From: G963668605 sp963668605
Lineage (GTDB): Bacteria; Acidobacteriota; Terriglobia; Bryobacterales; Bryobacteraceae
NCBI GenBank assembly: GCA_963668605.1
Contig: OY764903.1
Location: 3,100,001-3,164,000 of the forward strand
Length of the DNA: 64,000 nucleotides
Reading direction: 5' to 3'
The position numbers were made by a program, and so were the translations under genes. The notes below the pieces were generated by a model. That model was not told the DNA's origin. It saw only the letters and a program-made list of their open reading frames with translations, and made no database searches. Shown piece by piece: positions 43,982 through 54,100 of the stretch. Each line of letters opens with the position of its first letter. Positions within the stretch are counted from its first letter, which is position 1.

Positions 43982-45511
43982 ATGAAATCGATCTGGATGG
44001 CGGTGGCCGCTCTGTCATGGGTGGCAGGAACCGCGGAAGTGCCCACTTCCCTTCTGAACGTGACATCACAGGGAGCCAAAGGGGACGGCCGCACGAACGA
44101 CGCACCGGCCATCCAAAAAGCGATTGACACCTGCGCGCGCTCCGGCGGCGGCACCGTCTATTTCCCGGCGGGCAATTATTTGAGCGGAACCATCACGCTG
44201 AAGAGCAACGTAACGCTGCATCTTTCCGCGGGGGCCACGATTTGGGGTAGCCGCAACATCGGCGACTATAAGCCTTTGAACCTGATCTATGCGGAAGACG
44301 CCGTAAACATCACCATCGAAGGCGAAGGCACGATCAACGGCAACGGCGACGCCTATTGGGAGCCGAACTTCAAGGCCAAGCCCGAGCGGCCCAGCCCCTT
44401 GATCGAACTCGTGCGCTGCCGCAACATTCGCATTCGCGACGTGCACATCCTCAATACGCCAGGTTGGGGTATTCACCCGGTCGACTGTGACGGAGTATCC
44501 ATCCGCGGCATCTCGATGATCACGGATATGCGCGGTCCCAATACCGATGGCATTGACCCGGACTCCAGCCGCAACGTGACGATCTCGGATTGCAGGATTG
44601 AATCGGGAGACGACGCCATCTGCCTGAAGACCCACTCCGGGCGCGCCTGCGAGAACGTTACCGTGACCAACTGCGTGCTGACCAGCGACGACTCCGCCAT
44701 CAAGTTCGGCACCGCCAGCCACGGAGATTTCCGCAACTGCACTTTTTCGAATTGCGCAATTAGCGGAACGCGCTATGGGCTCGCCATGTACATCAAAGAC
44801 GGAGGACTGGTGGAGGGTATCAGCTTCTCCAATATCACCATCGAGACCTCCACGGCGCGATATAACGAGTTGACGAAGAGCACACGCGATTGGACGGCGT
44901 ACCCGATCTTCCTCGACCTGGAGAAACGCACCGACGAGTCGAAACAAAGCCGCATCCGCGACGTGAGCTTCAGTGATATCCGCATCATCGGCAAAGGGCG
45001 GGTGCTGGTGGGCGGAATGCCCACGCAGCCGATCGAAAACCTCAGTTTCCGCAACGTCACCATGCGGATGACTGGTTTTGAAGCAGTGGAAAAACAGCGC
45101 AAGCCGCGGGGCGTGGCTAAGATCCGTGTCGCCTCTCGAGACACGGATTACAGCACGGCGCCGTCGGCGTTCATCTTCGCGAACGTCCGCGGACTGATGC
45201 TCCGGGATCTGCGGGTGATCTGGGATGTCCACGGGGCGGCGCCGGACCGCCATGCGATTTATCTGGGCGCCGTGGAGGGCGTGAGCCTCTCCGGGTTTAC
45301 TGGCGGACCCTCCGGTTCAGGATTGGCCGCCGTTGGAATGGAGCGGGTCCGCCGCGCGCTTGTCACGCAGTCCGTCGCCGAAGGCGCGATGCCCGTCTTC
45401 ATCGGATTGAGCGGAACACCGGAAACCGAAGTTGTGCTCAACGGAAACGATTTGAAGAACGTGAAGCGGGCCATCGGTAGCGGCAACGCTTACGAGCACC
45501 TGCCGCAATGA
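43982..45511 (+). CDS. GH28-family glycoside hydrolase, atypical active site
   Basis: 509-residue secreted right-handed beta-helix protein. The signal peptide MKSIWMAVAALSWVAGTA is followed by VTSQGAKGDGRTNDAPAIQK, common to GH28 and related pectate-lyase folds. It keeps GPNTDGIDPDSSRNVTISDC (Asp189) and the catalytic pair Asp210-Asp211 in IESGDDAICLKTHSG. The third family motif GHG is missing: the matching stretch reads TSDDSAIKFGTASHGDF. It may be an exo-acting or rhamnogalacturonan-type member, or have lost galacturonan activity. It overlaps the next gene by ATGA. Confidence 0.85.
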   Translation: MKSIWMAVAALSWVAGTAEVPTSLLNVTSQGAKGDGRTNDAPAIQKAIDTCARSGGGTVYFPAGNYLSGTITLKSNVTLHLSAGATIWGSRNIGDYKPLNLIYAEDAVNITIEGEGTINGNGDAYWEPNFKAKPERPSPLIELVRCRNIRIRDVHILNTPGWGIHPVDCDGVSIRGISMITDMRGPNTDGIDPDSSRNVTISDCRIESGDDAICLKTHSGRACENVTVTNCVLTSDDSAIKFGTASHGDFRNCTFSNCAISGTRYGLAMYIKDGGLVEGISFSNITIETSTARYNELTKSTRDWTAYPIFLDLEKRTDESKQSRIRDVSFSDIRIIGKGRVLVGGMPTQPIENLSFRNVTMRMTGFEAVEKQRKPRGVAKIRVASRDTDYSTAPSAFIFANVRGLMLRDLRVIWDVHGAAPDRHAIYLGAVEGVSLSGFTGGPSGSGLAAVGMERVRRALVTQSVAEGAMPVFIGLSGTPETEVVLNGNDLKNVKRAIGSGNAYEHLPQ

Positions 45512-47292
45512 TCCGGCTCTGGTTGGCCCCGCTGGCCCTGGTCACGGTAACGGCCCATGCCGCTGAGCCACGTAGCCGCGCGTGGCTTGAAAACTACCTG
45601 CGGCAGCCCGTCGCGCAGGGGGCGCGCAATGCCCGCTACCTCGCCATGATCGAGAGCAGGCTCGATAGCGACTGGCTCGGATTGGATTTAAATTTCCTGG
45701 AGAACGGCGGCGCGGACCTCTCGCGAGCCCAGACGAACACCATTGGGCGGCTGGCGTTCTGTTACCGGACGCCGGGCTTGCGCTATTACCGCAGGCCGGA
45801 GCTGCTCAAGAAACTGCGGCAGGCCTATCTGGCGGTGGCACGACATATCGGGTCCGACGGATTCATGAAATGGCCGGGGGACACGGCGTATTTCTACGAG
45901 GCGCACGAACAGGCGTGGCGTCTGGAACCCCTGCTGGCCGGCTTTATCTGGTTGGGCGACGAGTTCCCTGCCGCCGAGCGCAAGGTGATCCTGGATGCAC
46001 TCGCGCGCTCGGCTGGATGGTTGGCCGCCCATCCCTACAACCAGAACAACAACCGGGGCGCCGTATGGTGCGCCATCACGACGCTGTGCGGCGTCTATTT
46101 CGAAAGGCCGGACTTTCTCCGGATCGTTGAGAAGCATGCGGGGCCGATTTTCGATGGCGTGTTATGGCCGGACGGTGAAGTCGGCGAGCACACGGCGCAG
46201 TATGGTGGCGGCGGTCCGGATTCGAATTACAGCTACACCGGTTGGGCCTATGTCTATCTGTACCGGCTCTTCTCCGGCCGCGACGAGATGGACGCGAAGC
46301 TGCGGAACGCCATGCGCTGGTTTGCCGTATACAACTCCTATCGCGGATTTCCGCTAGCAACAGGCGCTTCGGTACGGCGGCGGCAGGCTAATCCTGGGAA
46401 TCTCCAGGACCTGCTGCCCTCGCTCGAAAGTTTCTCGCGTGAAGATCCGTTTTGGGCGCGGCTTTCCGAAAATCTGCTCGAAAAGAAGGAAAAGTACCTG
46501 CCGGATTTCGGCGGCCACATGATTTCTCCGCTCATCTGGGCCATGTTGGAAAAGGGCCGGGCCGCAGTTCCCGGCGAAACTCCCGGCTGGTACGGCAATC
46601 ACGTCCGCATGTACGACCGCCCGGAAGTGCAGTATGCGCTGATCAGCCGCGGCTATCAGACCGGCGTCGTCTTCCGCGGGCGGCACAAAGAAGGATATTA
46701 CTCGCCCCTGCGCGGCATCCAGACCTTCGCGCTCGGCGAGGAGGATCCCATCCTGCTGCACACCGATACCGCGCATTCCACTACCCGGGCGGATGGCATC
46801 GATACCGCGGCGGTGGATACAGACGAAGCCGTTCTGCTCACCGGCAGCGGCGACGCGGCTACACAGTGTGCCGTTATCGCCGAGCGTCGCAAGGCCCTGT
46901 GGACGCTGTATGTTTTTACGCCCGCTTCCGCCGTCGTGCTGTACGGCGGCGCCAGCGGAAACATCCAATCCGAGTGGGTGTTCGACCGTGCCGTGGTCTC
47001 CCGGCCTTCGCTTGACCGGGACCGCCGCGCTGTCCGGTTTGACGGACATCAGGCACGAATCTACTGGCTCTCGGGCGAAGCGCGGCTGTCCGGAGAAACG
47101 CTGACGGTGGACTCGCCTTCTCCGGTCAGCGCATTCGCCTTCAGCGGCGATGATTTTCGTTTTGGCAAGCGCGGCGCCGGCGAACTGGTTTTCACCGACC
47201 GCTCCGGCACATACCGGCTTTCGTTTGCCAATGTTGCAGGCTCGGCTGGCATTTTCCACGGCGGTCCTATGCCTCTGGTCCGTTTACCGTAA
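45508..47292 (+). CDS. Putative polysaccharide lyase, (alpha/alpha)-toroid plus beta-sandwich
   Basis: 594-residue secreted protein (MIRLWLAPLALVTVTAHAAE). The N-terminal ~330 residues are helix-rich with conserved aromatic and Asn/His runs (YFYEAHEQAWRLEPLLAGFI; NQNNNRGAVWCAITT; GEHTAQYGGGGPDSNYSYTG). The C-terminal half is beta-rich. This layout is that of heparinase/alginate/chondroitin lyase-like enzymes, which cut uronic-acid polymers by elimination. I cannot place it in a named PL family. It overlaps the GH28 stop by ATGA, so both are made from one transcript and probably act on the same polymer. Confidence 0.6.
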   Translation: MIRLWLAPLALVTVTAHAAEPRSRAWLENYLRQPVAQGARNARYLAMIESRLDSDWLGLDLNFLENGGADLSRAQTNTIGRLAFCYRTPGLRYYRRPELLKKLRQAYLAVARHIGSDGFMKWPGDTAYFYEAHEQAWRLEPLLAGFIWLGDEFPAAERKVILDALARSAGWLAAHPYNQNNNRGAVWCAITTLCGVYFERPDFLRIVEKHAGPIFDGVLWPDGEVGEHTAQYGGGGPDSNYSYTGWAYVYLYRLFSGRDEMDAKLRNAMRWFAVYNSYRGFPLATGASVRRRQANPGNLQDLLPSLESFSREDPFWARLSENLLEKKEKYLPDFGGHMISPLIWAMLEKGRAAVPGETPGWYGNHVRMYDRPEVQYALISRGYQTGVVFRGRHKEGYYSPLRGIQTFALGEEDPILLHTDTAHSTTRADGIDTAAVDTDEAVLLTGSGDAATQCAVIAERRKALWTLYVFTPASAVVLYGGASGNIQSEWVFDRAVVSRPSLDRDRRAVRFDGHQARIYWLSGEARLSGETLTVDSPSPVSAFAFSGDDFRFGKRGAGELVFTDRSGTYRLSFANVAGSAGIFHGGPMPLVRLP

Positions 47293-47384
47293 AATTGCAT
47301 TCGGTCCGGCCGGGGAATATAATCCGGTAGTCCAATGGGACAAAAGTCCGTGCATCTCGAGCGACAAAGTTAGGGAGGTGGGTC

Positions 47385-50300
47385 ATGAACATTTTGCGCA
47401 CGCTGTCGATTTGTCTTCTTCTGGTTCCCTCGGCTATGTGGGCACAGGAGTCTCGCGGCACCATTCTCGGACGCATCGTCGATCCAAGCGGGGCCGCCAT
47501 CACGGGCGCGGGAATCGACGCTGTCAATGTAGACACGAAGATCCTGCTGCACACCACCTCCAATGAGGCGGGCAACTACCAGATCCCGTTCGTCGTACCC
47601 GGCAACTACAGCATCGTGGTGGTACAGCCCGGCTTCAAGAAATTGGAGCGGAGCGGCCTGCGTGTTCTGACCGGAACCCAGATCACTGTCGATCTGCAAC
47701 TGGAACTGGGGGCCGCGACAGACAGCGTCACCGTGGTTGACAGCGCGCCCGTCTTGAACACCGCGGGCGGCGATCTCGGCCAAGTGCTGGACACCAGAGT
47801 TCTGAGCACGGTGACGATCGGTCTCGGCAAGAATGTTCTTTATTCAGTGCGGCTGGCGCCGGGCGTGAATAGCGGAGGCGGATCAGTCACCGGAAACGGG
47901 GCGGGTAATTACCAGATCGCTGGCGGCGGTTCCACGGACGGACGCGTGGAGTACCTCATCGACGGCATCCCCAACACACTCGCACAGAACAGCGGCGGGG
48001 TGGTTTACATTCCGTCCATCGACGCGGTGGAAGAGATCAAAGTGCAGACCACGATGTTTGACGCCGCGTACGGCCACACCAACAGCGGTGCGATCAACAT
48101 CACGACGAAGGGGGGCACGAATACGCCGCACGGCACCGTCTACATGTACAAACAGTGGGGTGTCTTCAACGCCAACAGTTGGACCAACAACAAGAACGGC
48201 ATACAGAAACCGACCGTACATTATCACCAGACCGGTTATCTGTTCAGCGGCCCGATCTATATTCCGCACGTCTATAATGGCCGCAACCGCACCTTCTTTT
48301 CCACCACATTGGAGCGCGACAACGACCCGCGCACCTGGACCCTTTATGCGCGCGTACCTTCGAGCCTGGAGCGGCAAGGGAATTTCTCCCAGACGCTGGG
48401 CGCGACCGGCCTTCCCCTGGGCGTCTATAATCCTTTCACTACGGTGGTTACCGGCGGCAAAGCGGCGCGCCAGCCTTTTGCCAACGCGACCATCCCATCG
48501 TCGCTTCTCAGCCCAACCGGTGTGGCATGGCTGAAGCTATTGCCTGAGCCGAACCTGCCCGGCACGCCGCGCATTCAGGCGTATAACTGGCTCACTGCGG
48601 GGTCGTACTACGTCAAGAATTCTCAGGTGAGCGGCCGCATTGACCACAACATCAGCGACCGCCAGCGCATCTTTGCACGGTACGGCAATCTTTATCGCGA
48701 CCAGAACTTCAACCCGATCATCCCCGGCCAGACTTCCATTCCGCCGCTCGGCGCCTCGAACCTGGAGTATCTGACCCGCGACTTCACCAACATAGGGGTG
48801 GACGACACCTACACGTTCTCGCCGACGTTTATCGGATCTCTGCGATACGGTTTCATCCGCAAAGTGCAGCAATCGATCAAAGGCGCAGTAGGGCAGCCGA
48901 CGGAGTCGCTGGGCCTGCCGGCGATACTGACTGGAAATCAGGCGACCAACGGTTGGCCGACCTTCAATTTGGGCGAGAACATGCCGACCCTCGGCAGCCA
49001 GTTGTCTTATGTCGCCAATGACCAGCATTCGCTGATGGCCGCATTCACGAAACTGACTGGTAAACACAGCCTTAAGTTCGGGATCGACTACCGCCTGGGG
49101 CGTTATAACCAGGTGTCGCCGGGCAGCGCCGCCTCCGGCAGCTTCACGTTTAGCCCGGTATTTACGCGTGCCGATCCTTTCACTTCCTCTTCCTCGGACA
49201 CCTCCGGGTCAGCCATGGCCTCAGTGCTGCTGGGCCTCCCGGCCTCCGGTTCGCTTGGCAATTCCTCCGCCCTCTCTTATCAGAACCATTACGTGGCGGG
49301 CTATATTCAAGAAGATTGGAAGGTGAATCACCGCCTAACGTTGAACTTCGGGCTGCGATACGATCTGGAAACACCTTGGACCGAGCGCTACAACCGCATG
49401 AGTTACGGTTTCGACAGCAATGCGAAGCTGCCGGTTCAGGTTCCCGGCCTCGATCTTCGCGGCGGCATACTCTTCGCCGGCGTGGATGGCAACCCACGCC
49501 GCGGCGGACCGCTGGACAAGAATAATTTCGGGCCGCGCTTCGGGTTCGCAGTCAGCGTCGCTCCCAAGACCGTGCTGCGCGGAGGATACGGCTTGTTCTA
49601 TAGCGCCGCGTCGTTCAACACCAGCTACATGGGAGACGTGGGCGTGTTCAACACCACCACCTCGGTTACGGGCAGTCTGGATAACGGTGCAACTCCATAT
49701 GCCACGCTCGCCAATCCATTCCCCGCCGGACTGCGTCAGGCGGTCGGAAGTTCGGTGGGCCTGATGGCGCAGGCGGGCGACAGCGTCAGCTTTCTCGACA
49801 GCGCACGCGTATCACCGTACAGCCAGCAGTGGCAGTTCGGCATTCAGCACGAGCTTCCCTCCCAGATTCTGGTGGAGGCCGCCTACGTCGGGATGCTCAG
49901 CCTAAAGCAGCTCGAGAGTTTCAATTTAAATGAGAAGCCGGATCGCTACCTCGCCCTCGGCGCCGCGGAAAACGATAAGCTGGCCAATCCCTTTCTGAAC
50001 GCGTTCCCCGCCACTTCAACCTTAGGGCAAGGCGCGACCATCACGCAGAACCGCCTGTGGGTCAGGTACCCGCAATTCACTAGTCTCACGGTGCAGGGCG
50101 CCAACACGGGGCGCGCGAACTATCACGCGCTGCAGACGAAGGTCGAAAAACGCCTGACACACGGACTGAATGTCCTGTTTACCTATACATGGTCGAAGCT
50201 GATAGATAACGAAACTTCGAGCGTTGTAAACGAGCGCCACTACCGCACCGTCTCCTCCAACGACGTCCCGCACATGCTGCGCCTGGTAGCCACTTACGAG

Positions 50301-50819
50301 TTCCCCTGGCGCTTTGCGGGCAGCGGAGGCTGGAACCGGGTGATGGACAAGGTGGCCGGAGGCTGGTCCCTGAGCAGCTTCTACGTTTATGAAATGGGAA
50401 ATGCGCAGGGTGTTACAGGTACGAACGGACGCCCTATTCGCCTGCGCAACTCGGCCTTGAGCGGCTCGATTGAAAACCGGCTCGGCGACAAACGGGACGC
50501 GAAGGGCAATGTCCTGAACCCGTACTTCGATACAACCGCGTTCTCGCCGCTGCCCACCCAGTACATGGTCACTCCCGAGCCGCCACGGTATGGGGAATTG
50601 CGATCGCCGCCGACCAGGAGCCTGAATCTTTCCTTGTTCAAGACCTTCCCAATCCACGAGCGATTCAAACTACAGTTCCGGGCCGAAGCTACCGGCGTAA
50701 GCAATACGCCCAACTTCGACAGCCCCGGTACCAACCTGTCGAGCCCGACCACTTTTGGCGTTATCCAGGGTGCCGGCGGCAATCGCGTGATGCAGGGTTC
50801 ACTACGGCTTGCGTTCTGA
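47385..50819 (+). CDS. TonB-dependent receptor-like (Oar-type) outer-membrane protein 2
   Basis: 1144-residue outer-membrane receptor. The signal peptide MNILRTLSICLLLVPSAMWA is followed by a carboxypeptidase-regulatory-like domain (RGTILGRIVDPSGAAITGAG; NEAGNYQIPFVVPGNYSIVV), a plug region (YLIDGIPNTLAQNSGGVVY; GHTNSGAINITTKGGTNTPH), a barrel (YNGRNRTFFSTTLERD; NFGLRYDLETPW) and a final strand MQGSLRLAF. It diverges from receptors 1 and 3 and is closer to receptor 4. A GGGAGGTGGGTC ribosome site precedes ATG 47385. It follows the GH28-lyase pair by 92 bp and may be read with them. Confidence 0.9.
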   Translation: MNILRTLSICLLLVPSAMWAQESRGTILGRIVDPSGAAITGAGIDAVNVDTKILLHTTSNEAGNYQIPFVVPGNYSIVVVQPGFKKLERSGLRVLTGTQITVDLQLELGAATDSVTVVDSAPVLNTAGGDLGQVLDTRVLSTVTIGLGKNVLYSVRLAPGVNSGGGSVTGNGAGNYQIAGGGSTDGRVEYLIDGIPNTLAQNSGGVVYIPSIDAVEEIKVQTTMFDAAYGHTNSGAINITTKGGTNTPHGTVYMYKQWGVFNANSWTNNKNGIQKPTVHYHQTGYLFSGPIYIPHVYNGRNRTFFSTTLERDNDPRTWTLYARVPSSLERQGNFSQTLGATGLPLGVYNPFTTVVTGGKAARQPFANATIPSSLLSPTGVAWLKLLPEPNLPGTPRIQAYNWLTAGSYYVKNSQVSGRIDHNISDRQRIFARYGNLYRDQNFNPIIPGQTSIPPLGASNLEYLTRDFTNIGVDDTYTFSPTFIGSLRYGFIRKVQQSIKGAVGQPTESLGLPAILTGNQATNGWPTFNLGENMPTLGSQLSYVANDQHSLMAAFTKLTGKHSLKFGIDYRLGRYNQVSPGSAASGSFTFSPVFTRADPFTSSSSDTSGSAMASVLLGLPASGSLGNSSALSYQNHYVAGYIQEDWKVNHRLTLNFGLRYDLETPWTERYNRMSYGFDSNAKLPVQVPGLDLRGGILFAGVDGNPRRGGPLDKNNFGPRFGFAVSVAPKTVLRGGYGLFYSAASFNTSYMGDVGVFNTTTSVTGSLDNGATPYATLANPFPAGLRQAVGSSVGLMAQAGDSVSFLDSARVSPYSQQWQFGIQHELPSQILVEAAYVGMLSLKQLESFNLNEKPDRYLALGAAENDKLANPFLNAFPATSTLGQGATITQNRLWVRYPQFTSLTVQGANTGRANYHALQTKVEKRLTHGLNVLFTYTWSKLIDNETSSVVNERHYRTVSSNDVPHMLRLVATYEFPWRFAGSGGWNRVMDKVAGGWSLSSFYVYEMGNAQGVTGTNGRPIRLRNSALSGSIENRLGDKRDAKGNVLNPYFDTTAFSPLPTQYMVTPEPPRYGELRSPPTRSLNLSLFKTFPIHERFKLQFRAEATGVSNTPNFDSPGTNLSSPTTFGVIQGAGGNRVMQGSLRLAF

Positions 50820-51161
50820 ACCGCGCCTATGCGCAGATCCGTTTTCTGGGACAGCTTAACGCATGGAATTGAATTGATAGGTTACCGAGCGGCTTCGGTA
50901 ACGTTACGAGATGTTGCAGATCAGAGTTGGCCGCGGTTTAGGAGTATGCGAATGGCTTTCCAATCGCCCGTAACCGGCGAAGGCGCCATGAGTTCCCCGC
51001 CCTCGGATTCCTGGACACTACGGCCTTGGGGCGACGCCGTGACGCTTGAGTTTGAAGAAGCGCGGTAGGGGACGAATGAGGAGGGCGGTACGATCCGGCG
51101 GTGCCCGCCGCGAGGACGAGCACCGCCTTAACAACAGTCAGAAACTAACTGCGACTCACCT
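50820..51161. other. Intergenic region between convergent receptor genes, with a hairpin and a doubtful ORF
   Basis: 342 bp. GTTACCGA (50881-50888) pairs with TCGGTAAC (50895-50902), a possible terminator without a T-run. A 79-codon open frame (50829-51068, plus) ends SWTLRPWGDAVTLEFEEAR. It has no recognisable family or ribosome binding site and may be a remnant of a lost gene. Confidence 0.4.
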
Positions 51162-54100
51162 TCACCATACCAGCCGCAAAGCCATCTGGATGGCGCGCGG
51201 CAGATTCGCCTGTTTCGAGATCGTCCCGAAGTTCGAATTTGCCGGGCCGACTTTCGGAACGTCGAAAACAGGGTGATTCAGCGCATTAAAGAACTCGCAC
51301 CGGTACTGCAGTTTGAGGTGTTCCCGAATGGGGATGTTCTTCAACAAGGAGAAGTCGATGTTGTTGACATTGTCCCCGTGCAGGTTCGTAAAGCGGCTGG
51401 GAAACGTACGGATATCCGACGCCAACTGCTGTTTCGAGTTCGTATTGAACTGCGAAGTGTCGAACACACGGTCGATCGCGCGAGCGTTGTAGTTCAGAGC
51501 GCCTCCGTAATAGATGACGTCGCCCCACTCAATCGGCGGACCCGATTGCAACGTATAGATGCCGCTCATGACCCAGCCGCCAATGATGCGAGACACAACG
51601 GGACCGGCGGCTGAACCGAACGGCTTGCCTTTGCCGAACGGCAACTCGTAGTTGCCGCTGACCACCACGCGGTGGGGCCGGTCTTCCGCAGCGATACGTT
51701 TTTCCAAGCCGGGGTCCGAGGGGTTCAAGCGGCTCATCTTCTCGATGAGGCGCGAGTACTGATAGTTGATATTCATCTGAAGCCCACCGGAGAAGCGCTT
51801 TTCCAAGCGCATCTGCGCGGCATGGAAGTACGAACTACCTTCACTGTTGTCCTGCATGACAACGTTGCTGAATTGGGGGAACTGCTGCAGCAACTGCGAA
51901 CGGGAGACCGTGCTGCCGTTCAATGTTGTGCCTGGCAGCAGGCCGGCGAACGGATTTGGCACGTTGGCGGTGAGGCGGTCGATGGTCGCCTGATCGCGGG
52001 TCGTCGACGTGCTCAGGTACTGAGCCGGGACGAAGTTGAGCGACCGGTCAACGCCCATGTGCACGGAGTGGTTCCCGGTGTATCCCACCTCGATCGCCAG
52101 ATTCTGTTTGAGCTGCCGCTGAATGTCGAAGTTCCAACGCGTCGAGTAGGCATTCGCGGGCGACGGATTGTAAAACGCCACGCTCTGGCCGAGGAACGTG
52201 TCCACGCCGAGCGAGGAACCGCTGGGGGCCAGAATTCCGCCCGGGAACGGATTGCTCAGTGTAGCGTTCGGGGTCAGGTATCCGTTCATCGTCGGAACGA
52301 TCGGCGTACTCTGGCTAAAGCCGGTCTGGTTGATACCGGTCAGGCCGAGGTTGAAGTAGAAAATGCCGACGCCACCGCGCAGCACAGTCCCGTGCAGAGC
52401 GGAGGGCGTCCACGCAAAGCCGAAGCGCGGGCTGAAATTGTGAGCGGCCGTGCTATAGATGCCACGCTTGTCCGAACCAGCGAACAGAAGGCCGCCCAGC
52501 GGGTTAAAAGCGGACGCCGGCAGTTCGGGGATCGGGTTGCGGGCGTAAGCGGCGCGGGCAGCGGCCGTGATGGACTCAGTCGCAGTCGGATCGAACCCGT
52601 TCACCACGCGGTCGTAGCGTTCCGTGGTCGGGACTTCGCGTTCATACCGCAGGCCCACGTTCAGTGTGAGATTGCTCTTCACGCGCCAGTCATCCTGCAG
52701 GAAGAGAGCATAATAGCCGGATTGCGCGCTCTGCCCCGCATTATTGTCGAAGCTCCCGCCCGTCGGCATTCCGAGGAGGAAGGACGCCAGTTCCTGGCCG
52801 ATCGGTCCGGAGGCGGCGTTGTCGAGCGGCCCGCGCGTCCAGTTCGTGCCGAACTGGTAGCGGCCCGCCGAATAGCCGTAGCTGTAGCTGCTCTGCCGCA
52901 GGAGTCTGAGATCGACACCCGTCTTCAACGTGTGCTTACCGAAGATTTTCACCACGCTCGAGAAGATCTGGAAAGAATCGAACGGGGTCAAAATGCCACC
53001 GTCGTCACCGAGGTTGTTGTACGGACTGAGTTCGACGCGCGGGAGCACGGGACGGCCGCTCTCTTGCATCAGTGAGGCCGGGAAGCCGAGCGTGGAGAAA
53101 TCGAACCCGTCGCTCAGGCGTATCTGGCTCACCACATATCTTGTCCAGTTGACGCGCGTATCGAGAACCACCGTAGGCGAAAGCGTAACTACGTCGTCCA
53201 GTGTGGCGCCCCAGTTCTGCCGGAGCACGTTCTTGCCGGTCGCAAAGTTTTCGAAAAGCTGGTCGGCTTTGTTACGCCTCTCGCTGTGGCGCATGGAGAA
53301 GAACATCTTGTGCACAGCGCTCGCGTTGAAATCGAGGCGCCCGACTTCGTTGTCGAAGCTTTCCTTCGTGACGGTATTGGAAATGTAATTGTTCCGCCCG
53401 TCAGTCTGACCCGGTTGGTTGGGCGCAGGATAGAAGTCGAGGTATTTGCGCGCAATCGAGTTGATCCGGCCGGCGGGGATGACGTTGTTCGGAAACGGTA
53501 GACGCGCCACGCGCGAGCCCTGCTGCTGGCCGGTCAACGGATCGTAGAGCTGATAGTTCTGGTTGAGCCGCAGCAGTTGGGAAAAATCACCCGTGCGCTC
53601 GGCCTCCGTTGGCACGGTTGTGGTCACCGGCAGCAGAGAGGGCTGCTTGATCCCTTCGAATGCAAAGAAGTAGAGCAGCTTGTCGCGGCCATTGAACACT
53701 TTCGGGACGATCACCGGACCGCCGCTGCTCACGCCGTACTGGTTGTAGCGCGTGACCGGCTTTTTGATCCCGGCGCGATTGGTGAAAAACGGCGTCGCGG
53801 AAAACGCTGAAGCCTGGTTGAATTCATAAGCGGACCCGTGGAAAGCGTTGGAGCCGCTCTTGCTGACGACGTTGACGGTGCCGCCGCCGGTGTGGCCGTA
53901 TGCCGCATCGGTCTGGAACGCTTCCACCTTCAATTCCGTGACGGCGTCCATGGGCGGGCTGTAGGCAGCGCTGCCGCCGGCATCGGTATTGGGTGAGCCG
54001 TCGAGCAGCAGTTCGTTCGTCTGGCTCGGCGCGCCGCCCATCGAGATGTCGGATACGCGGCCATTGTCGAAGGGACGAACAAATACGGGCGAGCCTTGCG

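Noticed and set aside
47310..47384. Possible riboswitch in the leader of receptor 2
   Set aside because: Short GTCC/GGAC pairing is present but I could not match any known riboswitch core.
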